From Coprococcus eutactus (GTDB taxonomy: Bacteria; Bacillota; Clostridia; Lachnospirales; Lachnospiraceae), in assembly GCF_025149915.1 (NCBI RefSeq), contig NZ_CP102278.1, positions 1-64,000 of the forward strand: a stretch of 64,000 nt of DNA. Reading direction: 5' to 3'. The notes under the pieces are model-generated. The model was not told the origin of the DNA. It made no database searches and worked only from the letters and a program-made list of their open reading frames with translations. Position numbers and translations under genes: made by a program. The first letter of the stretch is position 1, and each line of letters begins with the position of its first letter. Positions 45,410-55,300 of this stretch are shown here, piece by piece.

Positions 45410-47602
45410 ATGGCAATATTGATAAATGAAGAGAAAAAGCTTTTCACACTGAATACCAAAAATACTACATATCAGATGAAGGTGATTGATTATGGATATC
45501 TGGCTCATCTGTATTACGGCAAGAAAATGGACGGGGATATGTCATATGTCATAACTCATTACGATAGAGGATTTTCAGGCAATCCTTACGAGGCACAGGA
45601 GAGCAGAGAGTTCTCTCTGGACAATATTCCACAGGAATACAGCTGCTACGGCAACGGAGATTTCAGAACACCTGCATTCAACGTAAAGGATATAGAAGGA
45701 ATCCACGGTTGTGATCTCAGATATGTTTCATACGAGGTTATGGACAAAAAGTACAGTCTCAAGGGTCTTCCTGCAGCATACACAAATGATGGCGAGAAGG
45801 GCGAGACACTCAAGATCGTTCTTCAGGATCCTCAGGTGGGAGTGGAGGTTGAACTCCTGTATGGAATTATAGAGGATAAGGATCTGATCACAAGATCAGC
45901 TATAGTCAGAAATATAAGCGATGCGGATATATTTGTGGCAAAGGCATCAAGTGTGAGCCTGGATTTTGTGACAGGTGATTATGATCTCATCCACTTCCAT
46001 GGAAGACATGCTATGGAGCGCATGTATGAGAGAGAAGCTATAAATCATGGTGTGAAGAAGATCGGAAGCACAAGGGGTACATCAAGCCATCAGCACAGTC
46101 CATTTGTGGTTATAGCAGGCAAGGATGCGAATGAGGATGCAGGTGACTGCTATGGAATCTCACTTCTCTACAGTGGAAGCTTCAACTGTGAGGTTGAGAA
46201 GGATCAGACAGATCAGGTGAGACTTAACATGGGTGTTCAGGATGAGATGTTTGAGTATGTGCTTTATCCTGAGAGTGAGTTTGTGGCACCCGAGGTAGTT
46301 ATGGTTTATTCGCCTGATGGATTTGCTGACATGTCACATAAGATGCATGACGTTGTGAGATACAATATCTGCCGTGGCGAGTACAAGACAAAGAGGAGAC
46401 CTATACTCATCAACAGCTGGGAGGCAGTATACTTTGATTTCAACGGTGATGACATCGTAAATATAGCAAAGCAGGCTTCAGAGCTTGGCGTTGAGATGCT
46501 TGTCCTGGATGACGGTTGGTTCGGTGTGAGAGATGACGACAAGTCAGGACTTGGCGACTGGTTTGTAAATGAGGATAAGATGGGCGGTCCTATGGCTGAT
46601 GTTGTGAAAAGAGTGAAGGCTCTCGGCATGAAGTTTGGTATCTGGATCGAACCGGAGATGGTATCTGAGAAGAGCGAGCTTTTCAAGGAGCATCCTGACT
46701 ATGCATTTGTGATACCTGAAAGAAAGCCGGTCATGGGAAGAAGCCAGCTGAATCTGGACTTCTCAAGAAAAGAGGTCGTAAACTGCATATTTAATCAGCT
46801 GACAGCGGTGCTTGACAATATAGATGTTGATTATATAAAGATGGATATGAACAGAAGTATCCTAAATGTATACTCTATGACAGAGGGAATCCAGAACAAT
46901 GGAACGATCCTTTACAAGTATGTACTTGGTGTATATGATTTCATGGAGAGACTTCAGGCAAGATATCCAAAGATGTTCATCGAGGGCTGCAGTGGTGGCG
47001 GTGGAAGATTTGATGCCGGAATGATGTATTACACACCACAGATCTGGTGCAGTGATGATACGGATGCCATTTGCAGGCTTGACATACAGTATGGAACTTC
47101 ATTTGGCTATCCTATATCGGTGGTTGGCTCACATGTATCAGCGGTTCCGAATCACCAGACAGGCAGGACGACTCCGTTCAATACAAGAGCTGTCGTTGCC
47201 ATGGCGGGAAGCTTTGGCTATGAGCTTGATCTGAACAAGGTCAGTGATGAGGAGAAGGAAGAGGTCAAGGCTCAGGTAGAAAACTACAAGAAGTATTGGG
47301 ATCTCCTTCACAACGGACTCTACTATAGACTGACGGATGCAGACAAGAGCAAAGGCGTAGCTGCATGGTCATTTGTAGCAAGGGATAAGTCAGAGACACT
47401 TGTCAATATCGTGACGATGGAAAGCTTCTGCAATGCCCCTGTACCTTTTGTCAGAGTAAAGGGACTTGATGCGGATGCCACATATGTTGACGAGGAGACT
47501 GGCGCAGAGTACAGCGGACAGGGACTTGACCAGATAGGACTTCCTGTGCCACTCAAGTTCGGCGAGTACAATGCTTACCAGATCCATCTTGTTAGGAAGT
47601 AG
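45410..47602 (+). CDS. Alpha-galactosidase, glycoside hydrolase family 36
   Basis: The enzyme removes terminal alpha-galactose from raffinose-family sugars. The ATG at 45410 follows AAAAGGAGG; longer frames from 45359 lack a site. The 730-residue protein has an N-terminal beta-supersandwich, a TIM barrel and a C-terminal beta domain. The nucleophile D479 lies in YIKMDMNRS, and the acid/base D549 in WCSDDTDA. CSGGGGRFDAGM supports the substrate pocket. There is no signal peptide, so it acts on imported sugar inside the cell. It ends the locus; a strong terminator follows. Confidence 0.95.
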   Translation: MAILINEEKKLFTLNTKNTTYQMKVIDYGYLAHLYYGKKMDGDMSYVITHYDRGFSGNPYEAQESREFSLDNIPQEYSCYGNGDFRTPAFNVKDIEGIHGCDLRYVSYEVMDKKYSLKGLPAAYTNDGEKGETLKIVLQDPQVGVEVELLYGIIEDKDLITRSAIVRNISDADIFVAKASSVSLDFVTGDYDLIHFHGRHAMERMYEREAINHGVKKIGSTRGTSSHQHSPFVVIAGKDANEDAGDCYGISLLYSGSFNCEVEKDQTDQVRLNMGVQDEMFEYVLYPESEFVAPEVVMVYSPDGFADMSHKMHDVVRYNICRGEYKTKRRPILINSWEAVYFDFNGDDIVNIAKQASELGVEMLVLDDGWFGVRDDDKSGLGDWFVNEDKMGGPMADVVKRVKALGMKFGIWIEPEMVSEKSELFKEHPDYAFVIPERKPVMGRSQLNLDFSRKEVVNCIFNQLTAVLDNIDVDYIKMDMNRSILNVYSMTEGIQNNGTILYKYVLGVYDFMERLQARYPKMFIEGCSGGGGRFDAGMMYYTPQIWCSDDTDAICRLDIQYGTSFGYPISVVGSHVSAVPNHQTGRTTPFNTRAVVAMAGSFGYELDLNKVSDEEKEEVKAQVENYKKYWDLLHNGLYYRLTDADKSKGVAAWSFVARDKSETLVNIVTMESFCNAPVPFVRVKGLDADATYVDEETGAEYSGQGLDQIGLPVPLKFGEYNAYQIHLVRK

Positions 47603-47715
47603 CAAATAGATATAGGTACAAGCTTTGATGTTTTTAACTTTTAAATAAATATATACAATACATTAGTTGAGTAATGTTATTGGTAGTTTATCGTTCAAAT
47701 TTTATTGTTCGAATT

Positions 47716-47773
47716 GGCGCCAGTCGCCATCGTCATGTCTGAAACGGCTGACGGTGGTGGCTGGCGCCTTTTT
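47716..47773. terminator. Terminator after the alpha-galactosidase
   Basis: The 20-base arms 47716-47735 (GGCGCCAG...) and 47749-47768 (...CTGGCGCC) pair with few mismatches and are followed by TTTTT. It may also stop transcription from the convergent MATE gene. Confidence 0.85.
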
Positions 47774-47849
47774 AACGTTATAATAGGGCTCAAAGATACA
47801 AAAAATATAGAAAAACACTGTGTTACAAGAGCTTGCGCAATCAGGGTTT

Positions 47850-49241
47850 TCATAGTTTGTCAGGATCACGGAAGTCTGCTCTGAATATCAGGGTGGCTCC
47901 CATGATGAACAGGAAACATACTACCCAAGTCACCGGTTCACATACGCACACGGCAACGTAGCCGTAGACAGGAACGAGAAATACTGCAAATATTATCTTG
48001 CCGATCATCTCCAGTGCGCTGCACAGCAGCGGCGCCACTGAGTGGCACATTCCCTGAAGGGCATTTCGTACTATTACGAGAACCGCCATAGGCGGTATCA
48101 TCGGTATGCTGATCTTGAGATACATGAGACCATTGGATATAACTGTATTGTCTGAGCTTCCGGTTATCAGCACTAGAATAGATCTTGCAATGGTGAAGGT
48201 GCAGATCATAGCAAGCACCCACCACACTCCATACATGGTAATGGCGGCGAATATTCCTTTCTTGATTCTGGAATTTTTGTGAGCACCATAGTTCTGGCTG
48301 GCAAATGTGGCAGCACTTGTTCCGAGGGCAATTCCCGGTGTGTAGAAGAACTCGGCAAGCCTTCTGCCGCCCACCTGGGCTGCGATGTAGACATTTCCGA
48401 GTGCGTTTATACTTCCCTGAAGAATAACACTTCCTATATTATATATGGCACTCATAAGAGCCATGCTGAGACCTGTCCAAAACATTTCAAATACAAAGTG
48501 GATAGAAACTTTCATATCCTGTTTTCCAAATCTGAGCTCAGGATATCCTCGAAGGATACAGAATAATCCGAGTATGGCACTTATTCCCTGGGAGGTGACG
48601 GTGGCAATGGCAGCACCGCGGACGCCCATGGAGAAAGGTCCCATGAACAGGTAGTCCAGAATTACGTTGAGCACGCTGCTGAACACGAGAAAGATAAGAG
48701 GTGTCACACTGTTGCCGATGGATCTCAGAAGACTTGATTCAAGATTATAAGCCATGGTGAGAGGTATTCCAGCGAGGATGACAGTAAGATAACTCAGTGC
48801 ACCATCCATAGTATCAGCAGGCACCTGAAGAAGTGTCAACAGAGGCCGTCTAAAGACTAGAAATGATGTGGTGAGTAGTATTGTAGATATGACCGACAAC
48901 AGGACAGCCCAGCACACGGAGCGTTTCATCTCAATTTTATTGTCCGCACCGAAGTTTCTGCTGACGAACAGAGCAAAGCCATTATTAAGTCCGAAAGCTA
49001 CATTTGTGATGAGGCTGTACAGTGCGGCGGTGGCACCTATCTGTGCAAGGGCGGTATCTCCGAGAAGGTGTCCTGCCAGGGAGGTGTCAGCCAGATTGTA
49101 AAACTGCTGAAGTATATTTCCGATAAAAAGAGGCATGGCAAAATAAAACAAAAGCTTTGCCGGGCTTCCTGTTGTCATGTCGGTTGTGCGTTTGCTCCGT
49201 TTTGTTTTTTCTGGTTTATCAATATCTAAGGCAGCGTTCAT
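47850..49241 (-). CDS. MATE-family multidrug/metabolite exporter
   Basis: The 463-residue protein has twelve predicted transmembrane helices and the MATE features PAKLLFYFAMPLFIGNILQQFYNLADTSLAGHLLG near the N terminus, followed by the duplicated half. These exporters use Na+ or H+ gradients to move cationic or other small molecules out. It is transcribed away from an AraC regulator, 273 bases apart, so that regulator may control it. TAAAGGAGAG precedes the ATG on the minus strand. The substrate cannot be inferred. Confidence 0.92.
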   Translation of the reverse strand: MNAALDIDKPEKTKRSKRTTDMTTGSPAKLLFYFAMPLFIGNILQQFYNLADTSLAGHLLGDTALAQIGATAALYSLITNVAFGLNNGFALFVSRNFGADNKIEMKRSVCWAVLLSVISTILLTTSFLVFRRPLLTLLQVPADTMDGALSYLTVILAGIPLTMAYNLESSLLRSIGNSVTPLIFLVFSSVLNVILDYLFMGPFSMGVRGAAIATVTSQGISAILGLFCILRGYPELRFGKQDMKVSIHFVFEMFWTGLSMALMSAIYNIGSVILQGSINALGNVYIAAQVGGRRLAEFFYTPGIALGTSAATFASQNYGAHKNSRIKKGIFAAITMYGVWWVLAMICTFTIARSILVLITGSSDNTVISNGLMYLKISIPMIPPMAVLVIVRNALQGMCHSVAPLLCSALEMIGKIIFAVFLVPVYGYVAVCVCEPVTWVVCFLFIMGATLIFRADFRDPDKL

Positions 49242-49472
49242 AAAAATTTCTCTCCTTTAAAATTTTGTATTGTAAACAATGCGACAGAGGTTCGGAGACA
49301 GCCGGAATGCTCTGCCTTGTTCGCCATCTATTGATTCTTATGATTTAATCTGTATACATAATAGCGAAATAAACGACTTGATTCTGTAACAAATACGGCC
49401 CATAATATAACAAAAACGACATATATTAGTTCTTAACAGTTATAAGCAGGCGGTTTGGCTCGTCTGCGGGTG

Positions 49473-49505
49473 AACATAGAGAAAACATAGAGAAAACATA
49501 GAGAG
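49473..49505 (+). repeat. 11-base tandem repeat before the AraC gene
   Basis: AACATAGAGAA is repeated three times (49473-49483, 49484-49494, 49495-49505, the last ending AG). The third copy runs into the ribosome-binding site of the AraC gene. The rest of the 273-base MATE-AraC gap has divergent AT-rich DNA in which no clear promoter was chosen. Confidence 0.7.
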
Positions 49506-49514
49506 GAGCCAGGC

Positions 49515-50417
49515 ATGATACTACACAGGACCACGGTCATGGTCGACACACATGGAAGGGAGAGCAGGGCGGACGATATACATCAATTTGACTTTGCTGC
49601 GTATGACGCAGATATGCATCAGTTTATATCTGGATGCATACCGCCACACTGGCATGACGAGCTGGAGGTGTTTGTTTTGCTCAGCGGACAGGTGGAGGTT
49701 GTCACTGGAGATATTTCATGCATTGTGAATGCAGGTGAGGGATGTTTTATAAACGGTGGTGTACTTCACACTTTCCGGGCGCTGTCGCTGGGAGAGTGCC
49801 GTTATCATTCGTTTGTATTCGAAAGTTCCATAGTTGCCGGGGCGCCAGGAAGTATATTTGACACCAAATATATGAAGCCGTTTGTGGAGAAAGGGCATTC
49901 GTTTGTGCATATGAAGAGAGATGAGGGCATGGAGCCATTCTTTGAGGAATTTGACAGATGTTTTGATGCCTGCGCGGGCGAGGGTTATGCATATGAATTT
50001 GACATCAGGGATAGCCTAACAAGAATGATATTATGTATAGCACAGAATATGAATGCACCTGGAGACTCAGACATGCCGCATCTTGCGGAGGTCAGGATAA
50101 AGGATATGCTTGGCTGGATAGACAGAAATTTAAAAGATGAGATAACCGTCAGCGGTATAGCAGGAAGTGCAAATATCTGCGTCAGGGAGTGCCAGAGGAT
50201 ATTCAGCCAGTATGTGCATTACAGACCGATGGAATATGTCCAACGGCGCCGCATAACACTGGCGGCCGAATTGCTCCGGACCACCCATAGACAGGTAACG
50301 GATATTGCACTTGAGTGTGGCTTCAGCAGTGTGAGTTACTTCATAAAACAATTCAAAAATATTGTGGGATGTACCCCTACGGGCTATAGAAAGAAGGGTG
50401 GAGACAGTGAGAAATGA
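49515..50417 (+). CDS. AraC-family regulator with cupin domain
   Basis: The 300-residue protein has an N-terminal cupin (about 35-110, with PPHWHDELEVFVLLSGQVEV and NAGEGCFINGGVLHTF) and a C-terminal pair of helix-turn-helix motifs (SGIAGSANICVRECQRIFSQYV, DIALECGFSSVSYFIKQFKN). The ligand is unknown. It is divergent from the MATE exporter, the usual place for its regulator. AGAGGAG lies seven bases before the ATG within the tandem repeat end. Confidence 0.88.
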   Translation: MILHRTTVMVDTHGRESRADDIHQFDFAAYDADMHQFISGCIPPHWHDELEVFVLLSGQVEVVTGDISCIVNAGEGCFINGGVLHTFRALSLGECRYHSFVFESSIVAGAPGSIFDTKYMKPFVEKGHSFVHMKRDEGMEPFFEEFDRCFDACAGEGYAYEFDIRDSLTRMILCIAQNMNAPGDSDMPHLAEVRIKDMLGWIDRNLKDEITVSGIAGSANICVRECQRIFSQYVHYRPMEYVQRRRITLAAELLRTTHRQVTDIALECGFSSVSYFIKQFKNIVGCTPTGYRKKGGDSEK

Positions 50418-50575
50418 TATACAGTATTTTGGCAAAATTCCTTCAATGGAATAAACATTTTAGTTGGACATATAACGTATAAAATGCTACCATTATACTA
50501 TGTATATGAACAACAAGGTAAATTTGCCGTGAGACAGATAAATTTTGATCAGATTTAACACAGGAGGAGAGCAGC

Positions 50576-51823
50576 ATGGACGAGAATAACACGAATGGAT
50601 TTGGGAATACGGACGATGAATACGAAGACGAGGGAACTACAGTTCTCACAACTCCCGGCGTAAGTGCATTTGCAAATGCGCAAGGGGCTGGACAGAGTGG
50701 AGATGCAAGTGACGGACAGCCTCATCCGTCAGGACAGCCTGAACAGCAGAATATGTATGGGGGATTTGGACAGTTTCAGCAGCCGGGTCAGCCAGAGCAG
50801 CAGAATATGTATAGCGGATTTGGACAGTTCCAGCAGCCAGAGCAGCAGAATCAGTATGGTGGATTTAACCAGTTCCAGCAACCGGGTCAGCCAGAGCAGC
50901 AGAACAACCAGTACGGCGGTTTCAGCCAGTTCCAGCAGCCAGGCCAGCCAGACCAGCAGAACAACCAGTACGGAGGCTTTAATCAGTTCCAGCAGCCAGG
51001 CCAGCCAGACCAGCAGAACAACCAGTACGGAGGATTTAACCAGTTCCAGCAGCCAGGCCAGCCAGGACAGCAGAACAACCAGTACGGAGGATTTAACCAG
51101 TTCCAGCAGCCAGGTCAGCCAGGCCAGCCAGAACAGCAGAACAACCAGTACGGAGGATTTAACCAGTTCCAGCAGCCAGGTCAGCAGAACAACCAGTACG
51201 GAGGCTTTAATCAGTTTCAGCAGCCAGGTCAGCAGAACCAGTATGGACAGCCAGGACCACAGGCTGGTGTCCCTCAGGGCGCAGACATGAAGCCGGGCAT
51301 GAAACTCAACAAAAAGCTTGTTGCGATAATTGGTGGAATAGTCGCAGTAGTAATCATCGTGATTATTGTGCTGGTGTTAGCACTTTCTGGTGGTAAGGGA
51401 CAGAGAAGTGCGACAAAGATCGGTGATGAGCTTGCGAAAGCATACGAAAATGGCGATGCAGATGCCATGATTGAGCTGATGAAAGATGACTACTATGAGC
51501 TTTATAACGAGACATGGGGCGATAACTTTGTCGAGGATCAGTTCAACGAGGACGTTCAGGATATGAAGGAAGAAGTTGGAACAGTAAAGAGCATCAAGAT
51601 AGAGGATAGATCAGAGGAGAAGTATGAAAAAGACGAGATAGAAGATGTAAATAAGACACTTGATAGGCTTAATGTTGATATGAAAGTGGATGATTGTCTT
51701 GAAATCGATATGGATGTCGAGATAAAAGGTTCAGAAGATGACGCAGATGGCAAGATAACATACACTGTAGTGAAGTCAGGCAGCAAGTGGTATCTCGTGG
51801 ACTACGATCTTTATGTATATTAA
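50576..51823 (+). CDS. Q-rich repeat membrane protein with DUF4878-like tail
   Basis: The 415-residue protein begins with an acidic stretch containing EGTTVLT at 19-25. Residues about 55-230 hold imperfect repeats of the QPGQPEQQNNQYGGFNQFQ type (17-20 residues, encoded at 50740-51250). A transmembrane helix is at about 246-268, and the C-terminal 140 residues are external and resemble DUF4878/lumazine-like folds (IGDELAKAYENGDADAMIELM). CACAGGAGGAG precedes the ATG. The same EGTTVLT motif occurs in the zinc-ribbon protein at 14674. Function is unknown; the repeats are probably disordered. Confidence 0.75.
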   Translation: MDENNTNGFGNTDDEYEDEGTTVLTTPGVSAFANAQGAGQSGDASDGQPHPSGQPEQQNMYGGFGQFQQPGQPEQQNMYSGFGQFQQPEQQNQYGGFNQFQQPGQPEQQNNQYGGFSQFQQPGQPDQQNNQYGGFNQFQQPGQPDQQNNQYGGFNQFQQPGQPGQQNNQYGGFNQFQQPGQPGQPEQQNNQYGGFNQFQQPGQQNNQYGGFNQFQQPGQQNQYGQPGPQAGVPQGADMKPGMKLNKKLVAIIGGIVAVVIIVIIVLVLALSGGKGQRSATKIGDELAKAYENGDADAMIELMKDDYYELYNETWGDNFVEDQFNEDVQDMKEEVGTVKSIKIEDRSEEKYEKDEIEDVNKTLDRLNVDMKVDDCLEIDMDVEIKGSEDDADGKITYTVVKSGSKWYLVDYDLYVY

Positions 51824-51829
51824 GATAAG

Positions 51830-51877
51830 AAAGGCCGTTGCAGTGATTTTAAAGTTAAGAAAGCACTGTGATGGCTT
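51830..51877 (+). terminator. Weak terminator after the Q-rich gene
   Basis: AAGGCCGTTGCAGTG pairs imperfectly with CACTGTGATGGCTT across a 19-base loop. Efficiency is doubtful. The next stretch, 51878-52044, holds nothing recognised. Confidence 0.4.
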
Positions 51878-52044
51878 ATAATAAGTACATATTTTTATTC
51901 TTCGGATGCAACAGGTTCATTTGATGTATGTGTTGAGAAAAAGCCAAAGCCAATGAGCATGGAGCACAGCCAAAAGTGCGGTCGTAAAGAAATAGTGGTT
52001 AAAAACAGGTCAACATAAAGTTGAGTCTACAGCAAATATAGCGA

Positions 52045-52072
52045 TTGACAAACCACAAATACTTGCTATACT
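52045..52072 (+). promoter_or_regulatory. Promoter of the ileS T-box transcript
   Basis: A perfect -35 TTGACA (52045-52050) and -10 TATACT (52067-52072) are separated by 16 bases, giving a start near 52079. Confidence 0.8.
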
Positions 52073-52079
52073 AAGGAAT

Positions 52080-52373
52080 GGATAGATGATAAAAACGATG
52101 ACAGAGACAGTACGGAGTCTGCGAGATCAGCAGCGAGCCGGGGGCGGTGCGAGCCCGGTGACAGTAGAGACTTTCGGAATATCACTCTGGAGTTGCAGAC
52201 CAAAAGAGCTGCGGTGTCAAAGCGGTGATAATCGGTGAGGCATTTGTGGCATATCAAGTAGGCTCTGACGTATTTCCTGCGTTAAGGGGAGCGCATATGT
52301 TAGTATGTAAGTAATAGGTGGTATAACGAACTCAAAGCCCTTCGTCCTGATTACGACGAAGGGCTTTTTTATA
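52080..52373 (+). ncRNA. T-box riboswitch (isoleucine) of ileS
   Basis: The leader of about 300 bases fits a T-box that senses uncharged tRNA-Ile. The likely specifier codon ATC is at 52181-52183, in the GGAATATCACTCTGGAG context of the Stem I specifier loop. The antiterminator T-box sequence AGGTGGTATAACG is at 52316-52328, with the TGGT that pairs with the tRNA 3' end. An intrinsic terminator follows at 52334-52367. Low isoleucine charging would favour the antiterminator and so expression of ileS. The tRNA assignment rests on one codon and on the gene controlled. Confidence 0.88.
52334..52373 (+). terminator. T-box regulated terminator
   Basis: AAAGCCCTTCGTC (52334-52346) pairs perfectly with GACGAAGGGCTTT (52355-52367), followed by T. 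Its 5' side overlaps the end of the antiterminator region. Confidence 0.9.
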
Positions 52374-52397
52374 TTTATCACAGAAAGGAAAGACGAC

Positions 52398-55300
52398 ATG
52401 TACGACAAGGTTTCGACTAAACTGGAATTCGTGAACAGAGAGCAGAAGGTATTGGACTTCTGGAAAGAAAATCAGGTATTTGAGAAGAGTGTTGAAGAGA
52501 CAAAGGATCTGCCAACATACACATTCTACGATGGCCCTCCAACAGCAAATGGTAAGCCACATATCGGACACGTTCTTACACGTGTAATCAAGGATATGAT
52601 CCCTAGATATCAGACAATGAAGGGACATAACGTAGTCAGAAAGGCCGGATGGGATACACACGGTCTGCCTGTTGAGCTCGAGGTTGAAAAGCTCTTGGGA
52701 ATCGACGGTAAGGAGCAGATAGAGGAGTACGGACTGGAGCCATTTATCCAGAAATGTAAGGAGTCCGTATGGAAATATAAAGGCATGTGGGAAGAGTTCT
52801 CAGGCAAGGTAGGTTTCTGGGCTGATATGGACAACCCATATGTAACATACCATGATGACTTCATCGAGTCAGAGTGGTGGGCGCTGAAGAAGATCTGGGA
52901 TCAGGGACTTCTGTACAAGGGCTTCAAGATCGTGCCTTACTGCCCAAGATGTGGTACACCTCTTTCAAGCCATGAGGTTGCACAGGGATATAAGACAGTC
53001 AAGGAGCGTTCAGCAGTAGTAAGATTCAAGGTTATTGGAGAGGACGCATATTTCCTCGCATGGACAACAACACCTTGGACACTTCCTTCAAACGTAGCAC
53101 TCTGTGTAAATCCAGATGAGACATACGTGAAGGTTAAGGCAGCAGACGGCTACACATATTATCTTGCACAGGCGCTTGCAGACAAGGTTCTCGGCGGTCT
53201 TGCAAAGGAAGCAGCAGACGATCAGGCAGCAGTTCCTGCATACGAGGTTCTTGAGACATACGTTGGTAAGGATCTTGAGTACAAGGAGTATGAGCCACTC
53301 TATGAGTGCGTAAAGCCTGTATGTGAAAAGCAGCACAAGAAGGGTCACTTCATCACATGTGACACTTATGTAACTATGACAGATGGTACCGGTATCGTTC
53401 ATATCGCACCTGCATTTGGTGAGGACGATGCAAATGTCGGAAGAAACTACGATCTTCCATTTGTACAGTTTGTAGATGGCAAGGGTGACCTCACTGAGGA
53501 GACTCCATTTGCCGGAATGTTCGTAAAGGATGCAGACCCTGAGGTACTCAAGGATCTGGACGCAAGGGGACTTCTTTTCGATGCGCCTAAGTTCGAGCAT
53601 GAGTATCCACACTGCTGGAGATGTGACACACCACTTATCTACTACGCAAGAGATACATGGTTCATCAAGATGACAGCGGTAAGAGACAAGCTGGTTAAGA
53701 ATAATGACACTGTAAACTGGATCCCGGAGAGCATCGGTAAGGGACGTTTCGGCGACTGGCTGAAGAACGTTCAGGACTGGGGACTTTCAAGAAATCGTTA
53801 CTGGGGTACTCCGCTGAACATCTGGGAGTGTGAGTGCGGCTGCAGACATGCCATCGGATCAAAGGAAGAGCTCCGCTCAATGAGCGACAACTGCCCTGAG
53901 GACATCGAGCTTCACCGTCCGTTTATCGACGCTGTAACCATCAAGTGTCCTGAGTGCGGCAAGCAGATGCACAGAGTTACAGAGGTTATCGACTGCTGGT
54001 TCGATTCAGGATCAATGCCATTTGCACAGTGGCACTATCCATTTGAGAATCAGGATATATTTGAGAAGCACTTCCCTGCTGACTTCATCAGTGAGGCTGT
54101 TGACCAGACAAGAGGATGGTTCTACTCACTTATGGCGATCTCAACACTGCTGTTCGACAAGGCGCCGTTTAAGAACGTAATCGTTCTCGGACATGTCCAG
54201 GATAAGGACGGACAGAAGATGAGTAAGTCCAAGGGAAATGCGGTAGATCCTATGGATGCTCTGAACAAATATGGTGCAGATGCCATCAGATGGTACTTCT
54301 ACAGCAATTCAGCACCATGGCTTCCTAACAGATTCCATGAGGATGCGGTTGTTGAGTGTCAGAGAAAGTTCATGGGTACACTGTGGAACACATATGCGTT
54401 CTATGTACTCTATGCAAATATAGACAACTTCAATCCACTTGAGCATGAGCTAGAGTACGACAAGCTGTCACTTATGGATAAGTGGCTTCTGTCCAAGCTG
54501 AACTCAACAGTCAAGGCAGTTGACGCAAACCTTGGCGCATACAAGATCCCTGAGACAACAAGAGTTCTCGAGGAGTTTGTGGATGACATGAGTAACTGGT
54601 ATGTCCGTCGTGGCCGTGAGAGATACTGGGCAAAGGGCATGGAGCAGGACAAGGTAAATGCTTACATGACACTTTACACAGCGCTCGTTACTATAGCACA
54701 GACAGTAGCTCCTATGCTCCCATTCATGGCAGAGGATATTTACCAGAATCTGGTTAGAAATATAGACAAGGATGCACCTCTCTCAGTTCATCTGTGCTCA
54801 TTCCCTGAGGTGGATGAGAAGATGATCGATCCAGAGCTCGAGGTAGCTATGGACGAGATCCTGAAGATCGTAGTTCTGGGACGTGCAGCAAGAAATACAG
54901 CAAATATCAAGAACAGACAGCCAATCGGCAAGATGTATGTCAAGGCTGACAAGAAGCTTTTCGGTGAGGAGAAGGCAATCATCGAGGATGAGCTGAACGT
55001 GAAGAATGTTGAGTTCGATGATGATGTAAGCGCTTACACAACATACAGCTTCAAGCCACAGCTTCGTACAGTCGGACCTAAGTACGGTAAGCACCTTGGT
55101 AAGATCAAGGAGCATCTGTCAGCACTGGATGGCAACGCAGCCATGGCAGAGCTCAAGGCAGAGGGCGCTCTGAAGTTTGAGGCAGACGGAGAGGAGATCG
55201 TACTCACTGAGGCTGATCTTCTGATCGACATGGCTCAGATGGACGGTTTCGTATCTGAGGCAGACGGCGGTGTGACAGTAGTTATCGACACAAATCTGTC

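Noticed and set aside
50740..51290. A Ser/Thr-rich reading frame in another phase over the Q-rich gene
   Set aside because: It mirrors the repeat structure of the true gene and has no ribosome-binding site; the +1 frame with CACAGGAGGAG and a membrane helix is the gene.
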